Positions 1-6,393 of a DNA stretch of 9,596 nucleotides are shown one piece after another. How positions within the stretch are numbered: position 1 is the first letter of the stretch; every line of letters starts with the position of its first letter. Below the pieces are notes generated by a model that did not search any database, had not been told where the DNA came from, and worked only from the letters and a program-made list of their open reading frames with translations. Source of the DNA: Rhizobacter sp. GTDB lineage: Bacteria; Pseudomonadota; Gammaproteobacteria; Burkholderiales; Burkholderiaceae_C. The translations under genes were made by a program, and so were the position numbers. Location: NCBI GenBank assembly GCA_025351675.1, contig JANXVK010000163.1:1-9596 (forward strand), given 5' to 3'.

Positions 1-70
1 GGAAGAAGGATTCGAACCTTCGCATGTCGGAATCAAAATCCGATGCCTTAACCAACTTGGCGACTCCCCT
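1..70 (-). tRNA. tRNA-Gln (anticodon UUG), 3' end cut by the window edge
   Basis: Read on the minus strand, this folds as a tRNA. The acceptor 5' strand is AGGGGAG (70 down to 64), followed by a D arm with GCC/GGC stem and an anticodon arm TCGGA-TTTTGAT-TCCGA. The T arm is GAAGG-TTCGAAT-CCTTC, followed by TTCC of the 3' acceptor strand. In the seven-base loop the anticodon is TTG, which reads CAA (glutamine). The visible 3' acceptor bases pair with the 5' strand, including one G-U at the base of the stem. The last three acceptor bases, the discriminator and any encoded CCA lie beyond position 1. It starts 38 bases after the ispE stop on the same strand, so it may be processed from the operon transcript. 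I see no convincing promoter of its own. Confidence 0.95.
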
Positions 71-81
71 ACACAGGTCGA

Positions 82-95
82 CAGTCTTTCGACTG
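82..95 (-). other. Small hairpin between ispE and tRNA-Gln
   Basis: On the minus strand the 38-base gap holds CAGTC-GAAA-GACTG: a five-base-pair perfect stem closed by a GAAA (GNRA-type) loop. It sits 12 bases upstream of the mature tRNA 5' end. No run of T follows it in either direction, so it is not a standard intrinsic terminator. It could be an RNA structure near the RNase P cleavage site or simply chance. The structure is visible in the sequence; any role is a guess. Confidence 0.3.
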
Positions 96-108
96 CCAAC
101 CGCAACTT

Positions 109-990
109 TCAGTCTGCGGCCCACCCGACCAGCGGGTGAGCGCTCAGGCTGCGGCACATTCTGCCAACCCAGCCCGATGCCCAATCCGCCACACCGGCCG
201 GCATGTTTGCCGAGGGTTCCGGCCCGGCGCCTGCTCTCGCAAACACCGCGCTGCCTGAGCCCGTCATGCGGCTGTTGCCGAATTGCCGATGCAGTATCGA
301 CGCCGCCTGAACCACTTGTGCGCATTCTGCCTCCGCTGCGGCCTGCAGGTCGTTGGCGCCGAAACCGGCGTCAAAAACCCCTTGATGAGCGTTTTCAGCG
401 AAGCTTTCAAGTATAACAGCTTGAGGTTCGCGCACCAGCAGCGGGCTGGCAAAAATGGCACGGGTTTCGATGCCTGTGGGTGGTTTGACGACGGCCAGCC
501 ATTGTTCGGGCACCGGTGCCGGGGTCAGGCGCTCGCCGATGCCTTCGACGATCGCGTTGTGGCCACCGATGAAAAAAGGCACGTCGGCGCCGAGTTTCAG
601 CCCGAGCGCGAGCAGGCGTGCGCGCGGCCAGTTCAGGCCCCACAGGCGGTTCAGCGCGAGCAGCGTCGAGGCCGCGTCGGAGCTGCCGCCGCCCATGCCG
701 GCGCCCCAAGGCACGGCCTTGTCGATCGAGATGTCGGCGCCGAGCGCCGTGCCGCTTGCCGATTGCAGCAGGCGCGCCGCACGCAGGCACAGGTCGTCGG
801 CCGGCAGCGCCGGGCCGAGGTCGTGTCGAGTCAGCTGACCGTCGCGGCGCAACTCGAAGTGCAGGGTGTCGCACCAGTCGACCAGCACGAACAGCGACTG
901 CAGCAGGTGGTAGCCGTCGGCACGCCGGCCGACGACGTGCAGGAACAGGTTCAGCTTGGCCGGCGCGGCGACGTCGTAGAGCGCGTTCAT
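109..990 (-). CDS. ispE: 4-diphosphocytidyl-2-C-methyl-D-erythritol kinase (IspE)
   Basis: This is a cytoplasmic GHMP-family kinase of the MEP (non-mevalonate) isoprenoid pathway. It phosphorylates the 2-hydroxyl of CDP-methylerythritol using ATP. The 293-residue protein is full length for the family. The substrate-side motif PAKLNLFLHV is at residues 10-19. The glycine-rich ATP loop GMGGGSSDAA is at 98-107. The catalytic Asp in GADVPFF is D136, and the GHMP C-terminal motif MTGSGSAVF is at 242-250. The ATG at 988-990 lies only 3 bases after the lolB stop, with a weak GGAT-like ribosome site inside the end of lolB, so translation probably depends on the upstream gene. It is the third gene of the TPR-lolB-ispE operon and is followed by tRNA-Gln. 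In many Proteobacteria prs comes next; here that would lie beyond the window. Confidence 0.97.
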   Translation of the reverse strand: MNALYDVAAPAKLNLFLHVVGRRADGYHLLQSLFVLVDWCDTLHFELRRDGQLTRHDLGPALPADDLCLRAARLLQSASGTALGADISIDKAVPWGAGMGGGSSDAASTLLALNRLWGLNWPRARLLALGLKLGADVPFFIGGHNAIVEGIGERLTPAPVPEQWLAVVKPPTGIETRAIFASPLLVREPQAVILESFAENAHQGVFDAGFGANDLQAAAEAECAQVVQAASILHRQFGNSRMTGSGSAVFARAGAGPEPSANMPAGVADWASGWVGRMCRSLSAHPLVGWAAD

Positions 991-993
991 GGA

Positions 994-1533
994 TCAACGA
1001 TCCAGCTTCGCGCGCACCGTGACCACGGGTGCGCTTCCGCGCTTGGCGACGACCAAACCGTCGTCGAAGCGCGCGAGGCTCACGGACCAGCCGAGCTGCG
1101 CGAAGCCGGGCTCGCCGGGCGTGACCGTTGCCACGCTGGGCGCGCCGGTCCACGGCCGTCCGCGCAGCCAGTCGAACAACGCGACGACCGGAACACTCTC
1201 GCCGAGCACCTCGCGCGTCAGCCCATCCAGATCGGTGAAACGGCGCTCGCCTTGCGGCGTGGCCAGCACGACCGAGCCCGGCGCCCAGCGCGCCTGCGCG
1301 AGCACGCTGCCGAGCGGTGTCGAGAGACTCAATCGGCCGGCCTGCGCATTGCCTTGCAACTCAAACGCCGCGTTCTCGGAACGCGCCGCCGCGCGATCCG
1401 ACGCCTCGACCCGCACCGCGAGTCGCCCCGACAGCGTGTCGGCCACGACGGGTTCCGCACCTCGCGGCACGGATGCGCACGCCGTCATCACCAGCGCTGC
1501 CATCAGCGCCGGCGCACCACTGCGCCAATTCAC
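994..1533 (-). CDS. lolB: Outer-membrane lipoprotein receptor LolB
   Basis: LolB is itself a lipoprotein on the inner face of the outer membrane. It accepts lipoproteins from the periplasmic carrier LolA and inserts them into the membrane. The 179-residue product has a short basic N-terminus, a hydrophobic stretch and a lipobox-like VMTAC with the lipidated Cys at residue 19. The Met at -3 is a mild departure from the usual Leu/Val/Ile. The mature part has the family's opening LSGRLAVRVE segment and a beta-rich pattern, including LSTPLGSVLAQARW. It is somewhat shorter than the E. coli protein (about 207 residues). The start is GTG at 1531-1533 and overlaps the TGA of the TPR gene as GTGA, a classic coupling junction. 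Identification rests on the lipobox, on motif recall and on the order TPR-lolB-ispE-tRNA-Gln, which is conserved in Proteobacteria (for example PA4667-PA4669 in Pseudomonas aeruginosa). Confidence 0.93.
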   Translation of the reverse strand: MNWRSGAPALMAALVMTACASVPRGAEPVVADTLSGRLAVRVEASDRAAARSENAAFELQGNAQAGRLSLSTPLGSVLAQARWAPGSVVLATPQGERRFTDLDGLTREVLGESVPVVALFDWLRGRPWTGAPSVATVTPGEPGFAQLGWSVSLARFDDGLVVAKRGSAPVVTVRAKLDR

Positions 1534-3356
1534 AAATCGACTCGCAGCCGCGCCAGCGTCTCGCGCAGCACGTCATTGGCAGCGTCGCGCTGGCGGCCTT
1601 CGCGCCAGACCTTGCGCGCTTCGGCAGTCTGGCCGGTGACCCACAGCACCTCGCCGAGGTGCGCGGCGATCTCGGCGTCGGGCTGGCCGCGATAGGCTTC
1701 GCGCAGCAGCCGCACTGCTTCGTCGCGGTTGCCGAGGCGGTACTCGACCCAGCCCAGGCTGTCGGTGATCGACGGTTCGCCCGGGCTCAGCGCGAGCGCC
1801 TTCTGAATCAGGGTGCGCGCCTCCGGCAGCCGCACGTTGCGTTCGGCGAGCGAATAGCCGAGCGCGTTGTAGGCGTGCTGATGATCCGGCTTGAGCTCGA
1901 TCACGCGGCGCAGCAGACGCTCCATGTCGGCCAGCCGGTTCAGCTTCTCGGCCATCATCGACTGCTCGTAGATGAGGTCGACATCGTCGGGGAACTTCTT
2001 GTTCGCCTGCGTGAGCACGTCGCTCGCGTCGCGCCAGAGCTTGGCGTCGCGCAGCACTTGGGCCTCGGCCAGCACCTTGGCGCGTGCATCGTCGGGCGTT
2101 TTCTCGGGCACGCGGCGAATCAGCTCGCGTGCCTCCTTCACCGTGCCGTCGCGCGCCAGCAGCGACGCGCGCCGTGCCTGCACCTCGAGCGCGCGCTTCG
2201 GATTGTCGATCTTCGCGAGCCAAGCTTCGGCGCCCTTGAAGTCGTTCTGCTGATCGGCGGCCTGCGAGAGCAGCAGGTAGCCACGGGTCAGCGCGTCGTC
2301 CTTGGACGCCGGTGGCGCGTCGTCATCGTCATTGGCGGCGGCTGCCGCCGCTGCCAGCTCGGTCGCCGGCATCTCGGAGGCCTGCACCAGCTCGATGTAC
2401 TTCAGCAACGCCGTCGTCGCCGGCACCGGCTCGCGCAACTGCACATGCAGCGCGCCGAGTGTCAGCCAAGCCTGCGGCAGCTTCGGCGAGTTCTGTGTCA
2501 GCGTCGAGAGCTCTCGCGTCGCGTCGACCAGCCGCTGCGACGCGAGCAGCGTGCGCACGTACACCAAGCGAACCGCATTGCTGTCGGGTTTGGCGGCGAG
2601 GTGATCCTTGACGATGGCCTCGGCGGCGGGCGTGCCCGGCATCATCTCGAGCGCGAGGCCGGCCGGCGCCTCGGCGCTGCGGTCGGTGTCATGCGCGTTT
2701 TGCGCCAGCGCCAGCGCCTTCTCGCCGTTGATCGCGCCGAGCCAGCCGCGGCCGATGCCGACGCGCGCCGCGACGCGCGTTTCGGGCGCCTCGGCGTACG
2801 GCAACAGCACCTGCTCGATGATCTGCGCGGCCTGCGCGCGGTCGTTGCTGCGTGCCAGAAAGCGCGGCAGGGCCGTGATCATTGCGTTGCGTTCGCCGGG
2901 CGGCGTGGCCTTGAGCAGCGCCTGCAGCGGCTCGACGGCCTCGGCGGTGCGGTTCAACTGCACCAGCAACTGAACTTGGTAGCGCAGCGCATCGACCGAC
3001 TCCGGCAGTGCCTGACGCCAAGCCTTCACCGCGACCAGCGCCTCGTCGCCGGCACGGCCCTGCAACGCGATGTCGGTGGCGCGGCGGAAGAGTTGCTCGC
3101 TGCGCGTGCGGCGCGCCGCGTCGAGCATCAGCTGGTAGCCGGCGCCGAGGTCGCCGGCGCTCACCTCGAGCTCGCCGATCAGCAGTTGCTGGAACAGGGG
3201 GCCGTTCAGTGCGGAGTTTTCGACTTTCGCGGGGGCGGCCTCTTCGGGCGCCGCCGGCGTGGCAGTTTGTGCGAACGCGCCCGAGGTGACGAGCAGCGAG
3301 ACCAGCAGTGCCGGCAACGCTTGTGCGCGTCCGGTTCGGCGGTGGAAGGTAGGCAT
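1530..3356 (-). CDS. Exported TPR-repeat protein (lolB-neighbour family)
   Basis: This is a secreted tetratricopeptide-repeat protein of about 608 residues. Its molecular role is not established, though its constant place upstream of lolB suggests cell-envelope work. From the ATG at 3354-3356 the N-terminus is a signal peptide: basic HRRTGR, a hydrophobic core LPALLVSLLVTSG, and a likely cleavage after AFA at residue 29. Helical TPR-type repeats fill the rest. They are clearest near the C-terminus, with YNALGYSLAER, then ITDSLGWVEYRLGNRDEA, then AEIAAHLGEVLW. A low-complexity Ala/Asp linker (ELAAAAAAANDDDD, around residues 333-346) separates two repeat blocks. An in-frame upstream ATG at 3383 exists, but the start at 3356 has AGGAG seven bases ahead and gives a clean signal peptide, so I chose it. 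The stop overlaps the lolB start. The gene is divergent from mutM. Confidence 0.9.
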   Translation of the reverse strand: MPTFHRRTGRAQALPALLVSLLVTSGAFAQTATPAAPEEAAPAKVENSALNGPLFQQLLIGELEVSAGDLGAGYQLMLDAARRTRSEQLFRRATDIALQGRAGDEALVAVKAWRQALPESVDALRYQVQLLVQLNRTAEAVEPLQALLKATPPGERNAMITALPRFLARSNDRAQAAQIIEQVLLPYAEAPETRVAARVGIGRGWLGAINGEKALALAQNAHDTDRSAEAPAGLALEMMPGTPAAEAIVKDHLAAKPDSNAVRLVYVRTLLASQRLVDATRELSTLTQNSPKLPQAWLTLGALHVQLREPVPATTALLKYIELVQASEMPATELAAAAAAANDDDDAPPASKDDALTRGYLLLSQAADQQNDFKGAEAWLAKIDNPKRALEVQARRASLLARDGTVKEARELIRRVPEKTPDDARAKVLAEAQVLRDAKLWRDASDVLTQANKKFPDDVDLIYEQSMMAEKLNRLADMERLLRRVIELKPDHQHAYNALGYSLAERNVRLPEARTLIQKALALSPGEPSITDSLGWVEYRLGNRDEAVRLLREAYRGQPDAEIAAHLGEVLWVTGQTAEARKVWREGRQRDAANDVLRETLARLRVDL

Positions 3357-3363
3357 GCGGTCT

Positions 3364-3368
3364 CTCCT
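3364..3368 (-). promoter_or_regulatory. Shine-Dalgarno of the TPR gene (decides its start)
   Basis: The minus strand reads AGGAG here, with seven bases (AGACCGC) before the ATG at 3356. This is the best ribosome-binding site in the window. It favours the start at 3356 over the in-frame ATG at 3383, whose upstream sequence shows no comparable site. Confidence 0.75.
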
Positions 3369-3381
3369 GAAGCTGCAATTC

Positions 3382-3387
3382 ATTCTA
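3382..3387 (-). promoter_or_regulatory. Candidate -10 box for the TPR-lolB-ispE operon
   Basis: The minus strand carries TAGAAT, a five-of-six match to TATAAT, about 25 bases upstream of the TPR start codon. Transcription would begin near 3375 and leave a short leader holding the AGGAG site. The hexamer 17 bases upstream (TGCGGT) is a poor -35, so promoter strength or an activator requirement cannot be judged. Confidence 0.4.
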
Positions 3388-3417
3388 GGTCGCCAAGCTG
3401 CGAGACCGCAGCGCGCC

Positions 3418-3423
3418 GATAAT
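3418..3423 (+). promoter_or_regulatory. Candidate -10 box for mutM, very close to the start codon
   Basis: GATAAT, a five-of-six match to TATAAT, ends eight bases before the mutM ATG, so initiation would fall at or next to the start codon. No recognisable -35 lies at the usual spacing, and no Shine-Dalgarno precedes the ATG. If the box is used, the mutM message would be leaderless or nearly so. Confidence 0.35.
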
Positions 3424-3430
3424 TCCCCGC

Positions 3431-4255
3431 ATGCCCGAACTCCCCGAAGTCGAGGTCACGCGCCAGAGCTTCGCGGGCCGCATCCGCGGCGCGCGGATTC
3501 ACGCGGTGCGCATGGGCAAGCCGCTGCGCTGGCCGCTCGGCACCGCGCCCGAAACGCTGGTATCGCAGGCGGTCGGCGAGGTCACGCGCCGAGGTAAATA
3601 TTTGTGGATGGCGCTCGACCGCGGCGGGTTGCTGATGCACTTGGGAATGTCGGGCGCGCTCGCGTTCGGCGACAACCTGGCCGAGCCCGGTCCGCACGAT
3701 CACTTCGACCTCGTCACTGGCCAGGGCACCTTGCGGCTGACCGACCCGCGCCGCTTCGGCGCCGTTGTCTGGTCGCCAGCGCTGGACGACGGCCCGGCCG
3801 CGAAGCTGCTCGCCGGCCTCGGCCTCGAACCGTTCGATCCGGCCTTCACCGCCAAGCATCTGCACGACGCGTTGCGCGGCCGCCGGGTCGCGATCAAGCA
3901 GGCGCTGCTGGGCGGCGCGATCGTCGTCGGCGCCGGCAACATCTACGCCTGCGAGGCGCTGTTTGAGGCCGGCATCGACCCGCGCACCCGCAGCGACCGC
4001 GTCAGCCTGGCCCGCTGCGGGCGGCTGGCCGACGCGGTGCGCAGCACGCTCGCCCGCGCCCTCGAACTCGGCGGCTCGACCCTGCGCAACTTCAGCGATG
4101 CCCACGGCATGGCGGGCCAGTTCCAGCTGCAGGCGCGGGTCTACGGTCGCGAAGGCCGGCCCTGCGTGCGCGATGCGCGTTGCGTCGGCACCATACGGCG
4201 CATCGTTCAGGGTCAGCGCGCAACCTATTTTTGCCCTGTTTGCCAGCGCCGCTGA
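3431..4255 (+). CDS. mutM: Formamidopyrimidine-DNA glycosylase (MutM/Fpg)
   Basis: This bifunctional DNA glycosylase/AP lyase removes 8-oxoguanine opposite C, and formamidopyrimidines, from oxidised DNA. The product is 274 residues, full length. It opens with [11 protein letters not shown], giving the catalytic Pro and Glu once Met is removed, which fixes the [11 protein letters not shown] holds the conserved catalytic-domain lysine. [18 protein letters not shown] (about residues 158-175) is the helix-two-turn-helix region. The C-terminal zinc finger has cysteines at 245, 251, 268 and 271. Everything from C251 to Q272 follows the family pattern, including [12 protein letters not shown], but the first knuckle is C-x5-C where the family usually has C-x2-C (up to x4). 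The gene stands alone at its 5' side, divergent from the TPR gene. It is followed after 128 bases by the dynamin-like gene on the same strand. No clear ribosome-binding site is visible. Confidence 0.98.
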   Translation: MPELPEVEVTRQSFAGRIRGARIHAVRMGKPLRWPLGTAPETLVSQAVGEVTRRGKYLWMALDRGGLLMHLGMSGALAFGDNLAEPGPHDHFDLVTGQGTLRLTDPRRFGAVVWSPALDDGPAAKLLAGLGLEPFDPAFTAKHLHDALRGRRVAIKQALLGGAIVVGAGNIYACEALFEAGIDPRTRSDRVSLARCGRLADAVRSTLARALELGGSTLRNFSDAHGMAGQFQLQARVYGREGRPCVRDARCVGTIRRIVQGQRATYFCPVCQRR

Positions 4256-4339
4256 GCACAATCCGGCAATGGTTGGCGCTTGCGCCGCCTCTCTATGGTG
4301 AGCAGATGTTTCTCGCGGATCAGCGCCCGGCCCTTGCGC

Positions 4340-4345
4340 TAGGAT
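4340..4345 (+). promoter_or_regulatory. Weak candidate -10 box upstream of the dynamin-like gene
   Basis: TAGGAT matches four of six positions of TATAAT and lies 38 bases before the chosen ATG at 4384. The region 17 bases upstream (GGATCA) is a poor -35. The 128-base gap from mutM to this gene holds no T-tailed terminator hairpin, so read-through from mutM is just as possible. Confidence 0.2.
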
Positions 4346-4383
4346 GGTTCGCCCCCCCGAGCTCCAAGCCGCACCGCAAGCCC

Positions 4384-6393
4384 ATGACCCCATCGTTCGC
4401 GATCAGCCTCGACGCCCTCAGCGGCTGGCGCATGACGCTCGGTCGGCGGCTGGACGACGTCGCGCGCTACCTCGCCGACCACGACATGGCCGACGCGTCC
4501 GCCGCGGCCCAACTGACGGCGCTGCGCGACCGCCTCGGCAACGAGAAGCTGGTGGTCGCCTTCGTCGCCGAGTTCTCGCGCGGCAAATCGGAGCTGATCA
4601 ACGCGATCTTCTTCGCCGACACCGGCCGGCGCGTGCTGCCGGCCACGCCGGGGCGCACGACGATGTGCCCGGTCGAGCTGGCGTGGGACGCCGACGAGAG
4701 CGCCGCGCTGATGCTGCTGCCGATCGAGACGCGGCTCGAAGGCCTGTCGCTTGCCGAACTGCGCGGCCAGCGTCGCGCCTGGACGATCCGCCCGCTCCAG
4801 ATCAGCGACCCGGAACGCCTGGCCGAATCGCTGCAGCAGGTCACGCGCACCAAGTTCGTGACCCGCGACGTGGCGCGCGAACTCGGTTTCTGGAGCGACG
4901 AGGCGCCCGACGACAATCCGCCGGTCGACGATGACGGCCGCGTCGAAGTGCCGGCTTGGCGCCATGCGCTGATCAACTACCCGCACCCGCTGCTGAAGCA
5001 GGGCTTGGTCGTGCTCGATACGCCGGGCCTGAACGCGATCGGCGCCGAGCCCGAGCTGACGCTGAGCCTGCTGCCGAGCGCGCACGCGACCGTGTTCATC
5101 CTCGGCGCAGATGCCGGCGTGACCAAGTCCGACCTCGGCGTCTGGCGCGATCACCTCGGCACGCATGCGTTGTCGCGTTTCGTCGTGCTGAACAAGATCG
5201 ATGCGTTGGCCGACCCGCTCGCAACGGCCGAACAGGTCGACGCGCAGATCACCTCGCAGTGCGTCGAGACGGCGCGCACGCTGGGTGTCGGCGTCGAGCG
5301 CGTGTTCCCGCTGTCGGCCCGGCAGGCGCTCGCGGCGCGTATCGCGGGCGACGACAGGGGCCTCCTCGAGAGCCGCCTTCCGGCACTCGAAGCCGCGCTC
5401 GGCTCACAGCTGCTGCCGCAGCGCCGCCAAGTGCTCGAACAGGTGGTGAGCGATGGCGCGCAGCAGCTCGAAACGCAGGTCTCGCGGCGCTTGGGCGACC
5501 AGCGCCGCCAGCTCGCCGAACAGACGTTCGAGTTGCGCGGCCTGCGCGGCAAGAGCGGCGGCAAGCTGCGGTTGATGCTCGAGCGCATCGACGCCGAGAC
5601 GGCAGAGTTCGAGCACTGCACGGTGCGCCTGCAGGCCCTTCGCGCCGTGCACAGCCGCATGCTGAAAGACGCGCTCGTCGGTCTCTCGTCCGACCGCCCG
5701 CGCGAAGAGGTCGCCGAGATGCAGGCCCGCATGAGCGCCTCGCTGCTGAACCTCGGCTCGAAAAAGGCATTCATCGCGCTGTGCACCCGGCTGCGCAAAC
5801 TGCTGGCCGACGCTCAGGTGCGCAGCAACGAGATCCGCGACATGCTGGGGGCGTCGTTCGGCAAGCTGAACGGCGAGTTCGGTTTCAGCCTGGCGATGAG
5901 CAAGGCGCCCGAGCTGGCGCGCTTCAGCGCCGAGCTCGACGAGATCGAGGTCGGCTACACCCGGTACCTCGGCCTGACGCACGCGCTGCGTCTGTCGAGC
6001 CCGAAGTTCATGGAGCAGTTCCGGCGCATGCTGGTCTCGAAGCTGCGCGTCGTGTTCGAAAGTGCGAGCGCCGAGCTCGAACTCTGGAACAAGTCGACCT
6101 CGTCGCAGGTCGATTCGCAGCTGCGCGAGCGCCGCCGCAACTTCAAACGCCGGCGCGAATCGCTCGAACGCGTGCAGGCGGCGGCGGGCGATCTGGAGAT
6201 CCGCATCGCCGAGCTCGAAGCGCACGACGAGCGCTTGCAGGGTTTCCTGCGCCGCGCCCGGCAGATGTTCGACGCGCTGCGCGAGCAGGCGATGGCCGGG
6301 CCGGTGGCCGGCAACGACCTGATCTCGCTGCAGATGCCACCACCGCGGCCGGACGCGATCGACGCCTCGCCCCGCCAGCGTGCCCGCGCCTGA
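4384..6393 (+). CDS. Dynamin-family large GTPase
   Basis: This is a bacterial dynamin-like protein (Dynamin_N fold) of 669 residues. Such proteins bind and hydrolyse GTP and often self-assemble on membranes; the target of this subfamily is unknown to me. The GTPase motifs are in order. G1 is AEFSRGKS (62-69), followed by ELINAIF. G2 is PGRTTMCP (89-96), with the switch Thr. G3 is DTPG (212-215), and G4 is NKID (270-273). The first P-loop residue is Ala rather than Gly, which I recall as usual for this proteobacterial subfamily. The C-terminal half is charged and helical with probable coiled coils, for example about 585-640. I see no transmembrane segment. The chosen ATG is followed by the family-like N-terminus; an in-frame ATG at 4306 with GGTGAG nearby is the alternative. 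It follows mutM and its last 14 bases overlap mutY. Confidence 0.88.
   Translation: MTPSFAISLDALSGWRMTLGRRLDDVARYLADHDMADASAAAQLTALRDRLGNEKLVVAFVAEFSRGKSELINAIFFADTGRRVLPATPGRTTMCPVELAWDADESAALMLLPIETRLEGLSLAELRGQRRAWTIRPLQISDPERLAESLQQVTRTKFVTRDVARELGFWSDEAPDDNPPVDDDGRVEVPAWRHALINYPHPLLKQGLVVLDTPGLNAIGAEPELTLSLLPSAHATVFILGADAGVTKSDLGVWRDHLGTHALSRFVVLNKIDALADPLATAEQVDAQITSQCVETARTLGVGVERVFPLSARQALAARIAGDDRGLLESRLPALEAALGSQLLPQRRQVLEQVVSDGAQQLETQVSRRLGDQRRQLAEQTFELRGLRGKSGGKLRLMLERIDAETAEFEHCTVRLQALRAVHSRMLKDALVGLSSDRPREEVAEMQARMSASLLNLGSKKAFIALCTRLRKLLADAQVRSNEIRDMLGASFGKLNGEFGFSLAMSKAPELARFSAELDEIEVGYTRYLGLTHALRLSSPKFMEQFRRMLVSKLRVVFESASAELELWNKSTSSQVDSQLRERRRNFKRRRESLERVQAAAGDLEIRIAELEAHDERLQGFLRRARQMFDALREQAMAGPVAGNDLISLQMPPPRPDAIDASPRQRARA

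Larger units (their letters stand above)
3356..3410. repeat. 9-bp inverted repeat in the TPR/mutM divergent intergenic region
   Basis: TGCGGTCTC at 3356-3364 is matched by its perfect reverse complement GAGACCGCA at 3402-3410, with 37 bases between. The arms flank the candidate -10 and the Shine-Dalgarno of the TPR gene, and the left arm reaches into the start codon. It could be an operator or a coincidence. Confidence 0.4.

Noticed and set aside
81..104. TTGGCA on the minus strand as a -35 box for a separate tRNA-Gln promoter
   Set aside because: At 17 bases downstream the sequence is CTGTGT, a poor -10, and transcription would begin inside the tRNA.
1317..3422. A 701-codon open frame on the plus strand, antisense to the TPR gene and lolB
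   Set aside because: It is composition-driven: Arg/Gln/Leu/Val-rich with no recognisable motif, and it lies opposite genes with clear families. High GC makes such frames common.
4271..4290. GGCG-CTTG-CGCC hairpin after mutM as a terminator
   Set aside because: The stem is only four to five pairs and no T run follows it, so it does not qualify as an intrinsic terminator.
3380..4393. Long minus-strand open frame opposite mutM, and similar ones opposite the GTPase and mutY (5404-6507, 6143-7288)
   Set aside because: They are mirror frames of well-supported genes, with low-complexity Ala/Arg/Gln content and no motifs or ribosome sites.
4495..4530. AAQLTAL near the GTPase N-terminus as a sliding-clamp-binding motif
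   Set aside because: It lacks the hydrophobic pair that ends the usual QLxLF motif and lies in a predicted helix before the GTPase domain.
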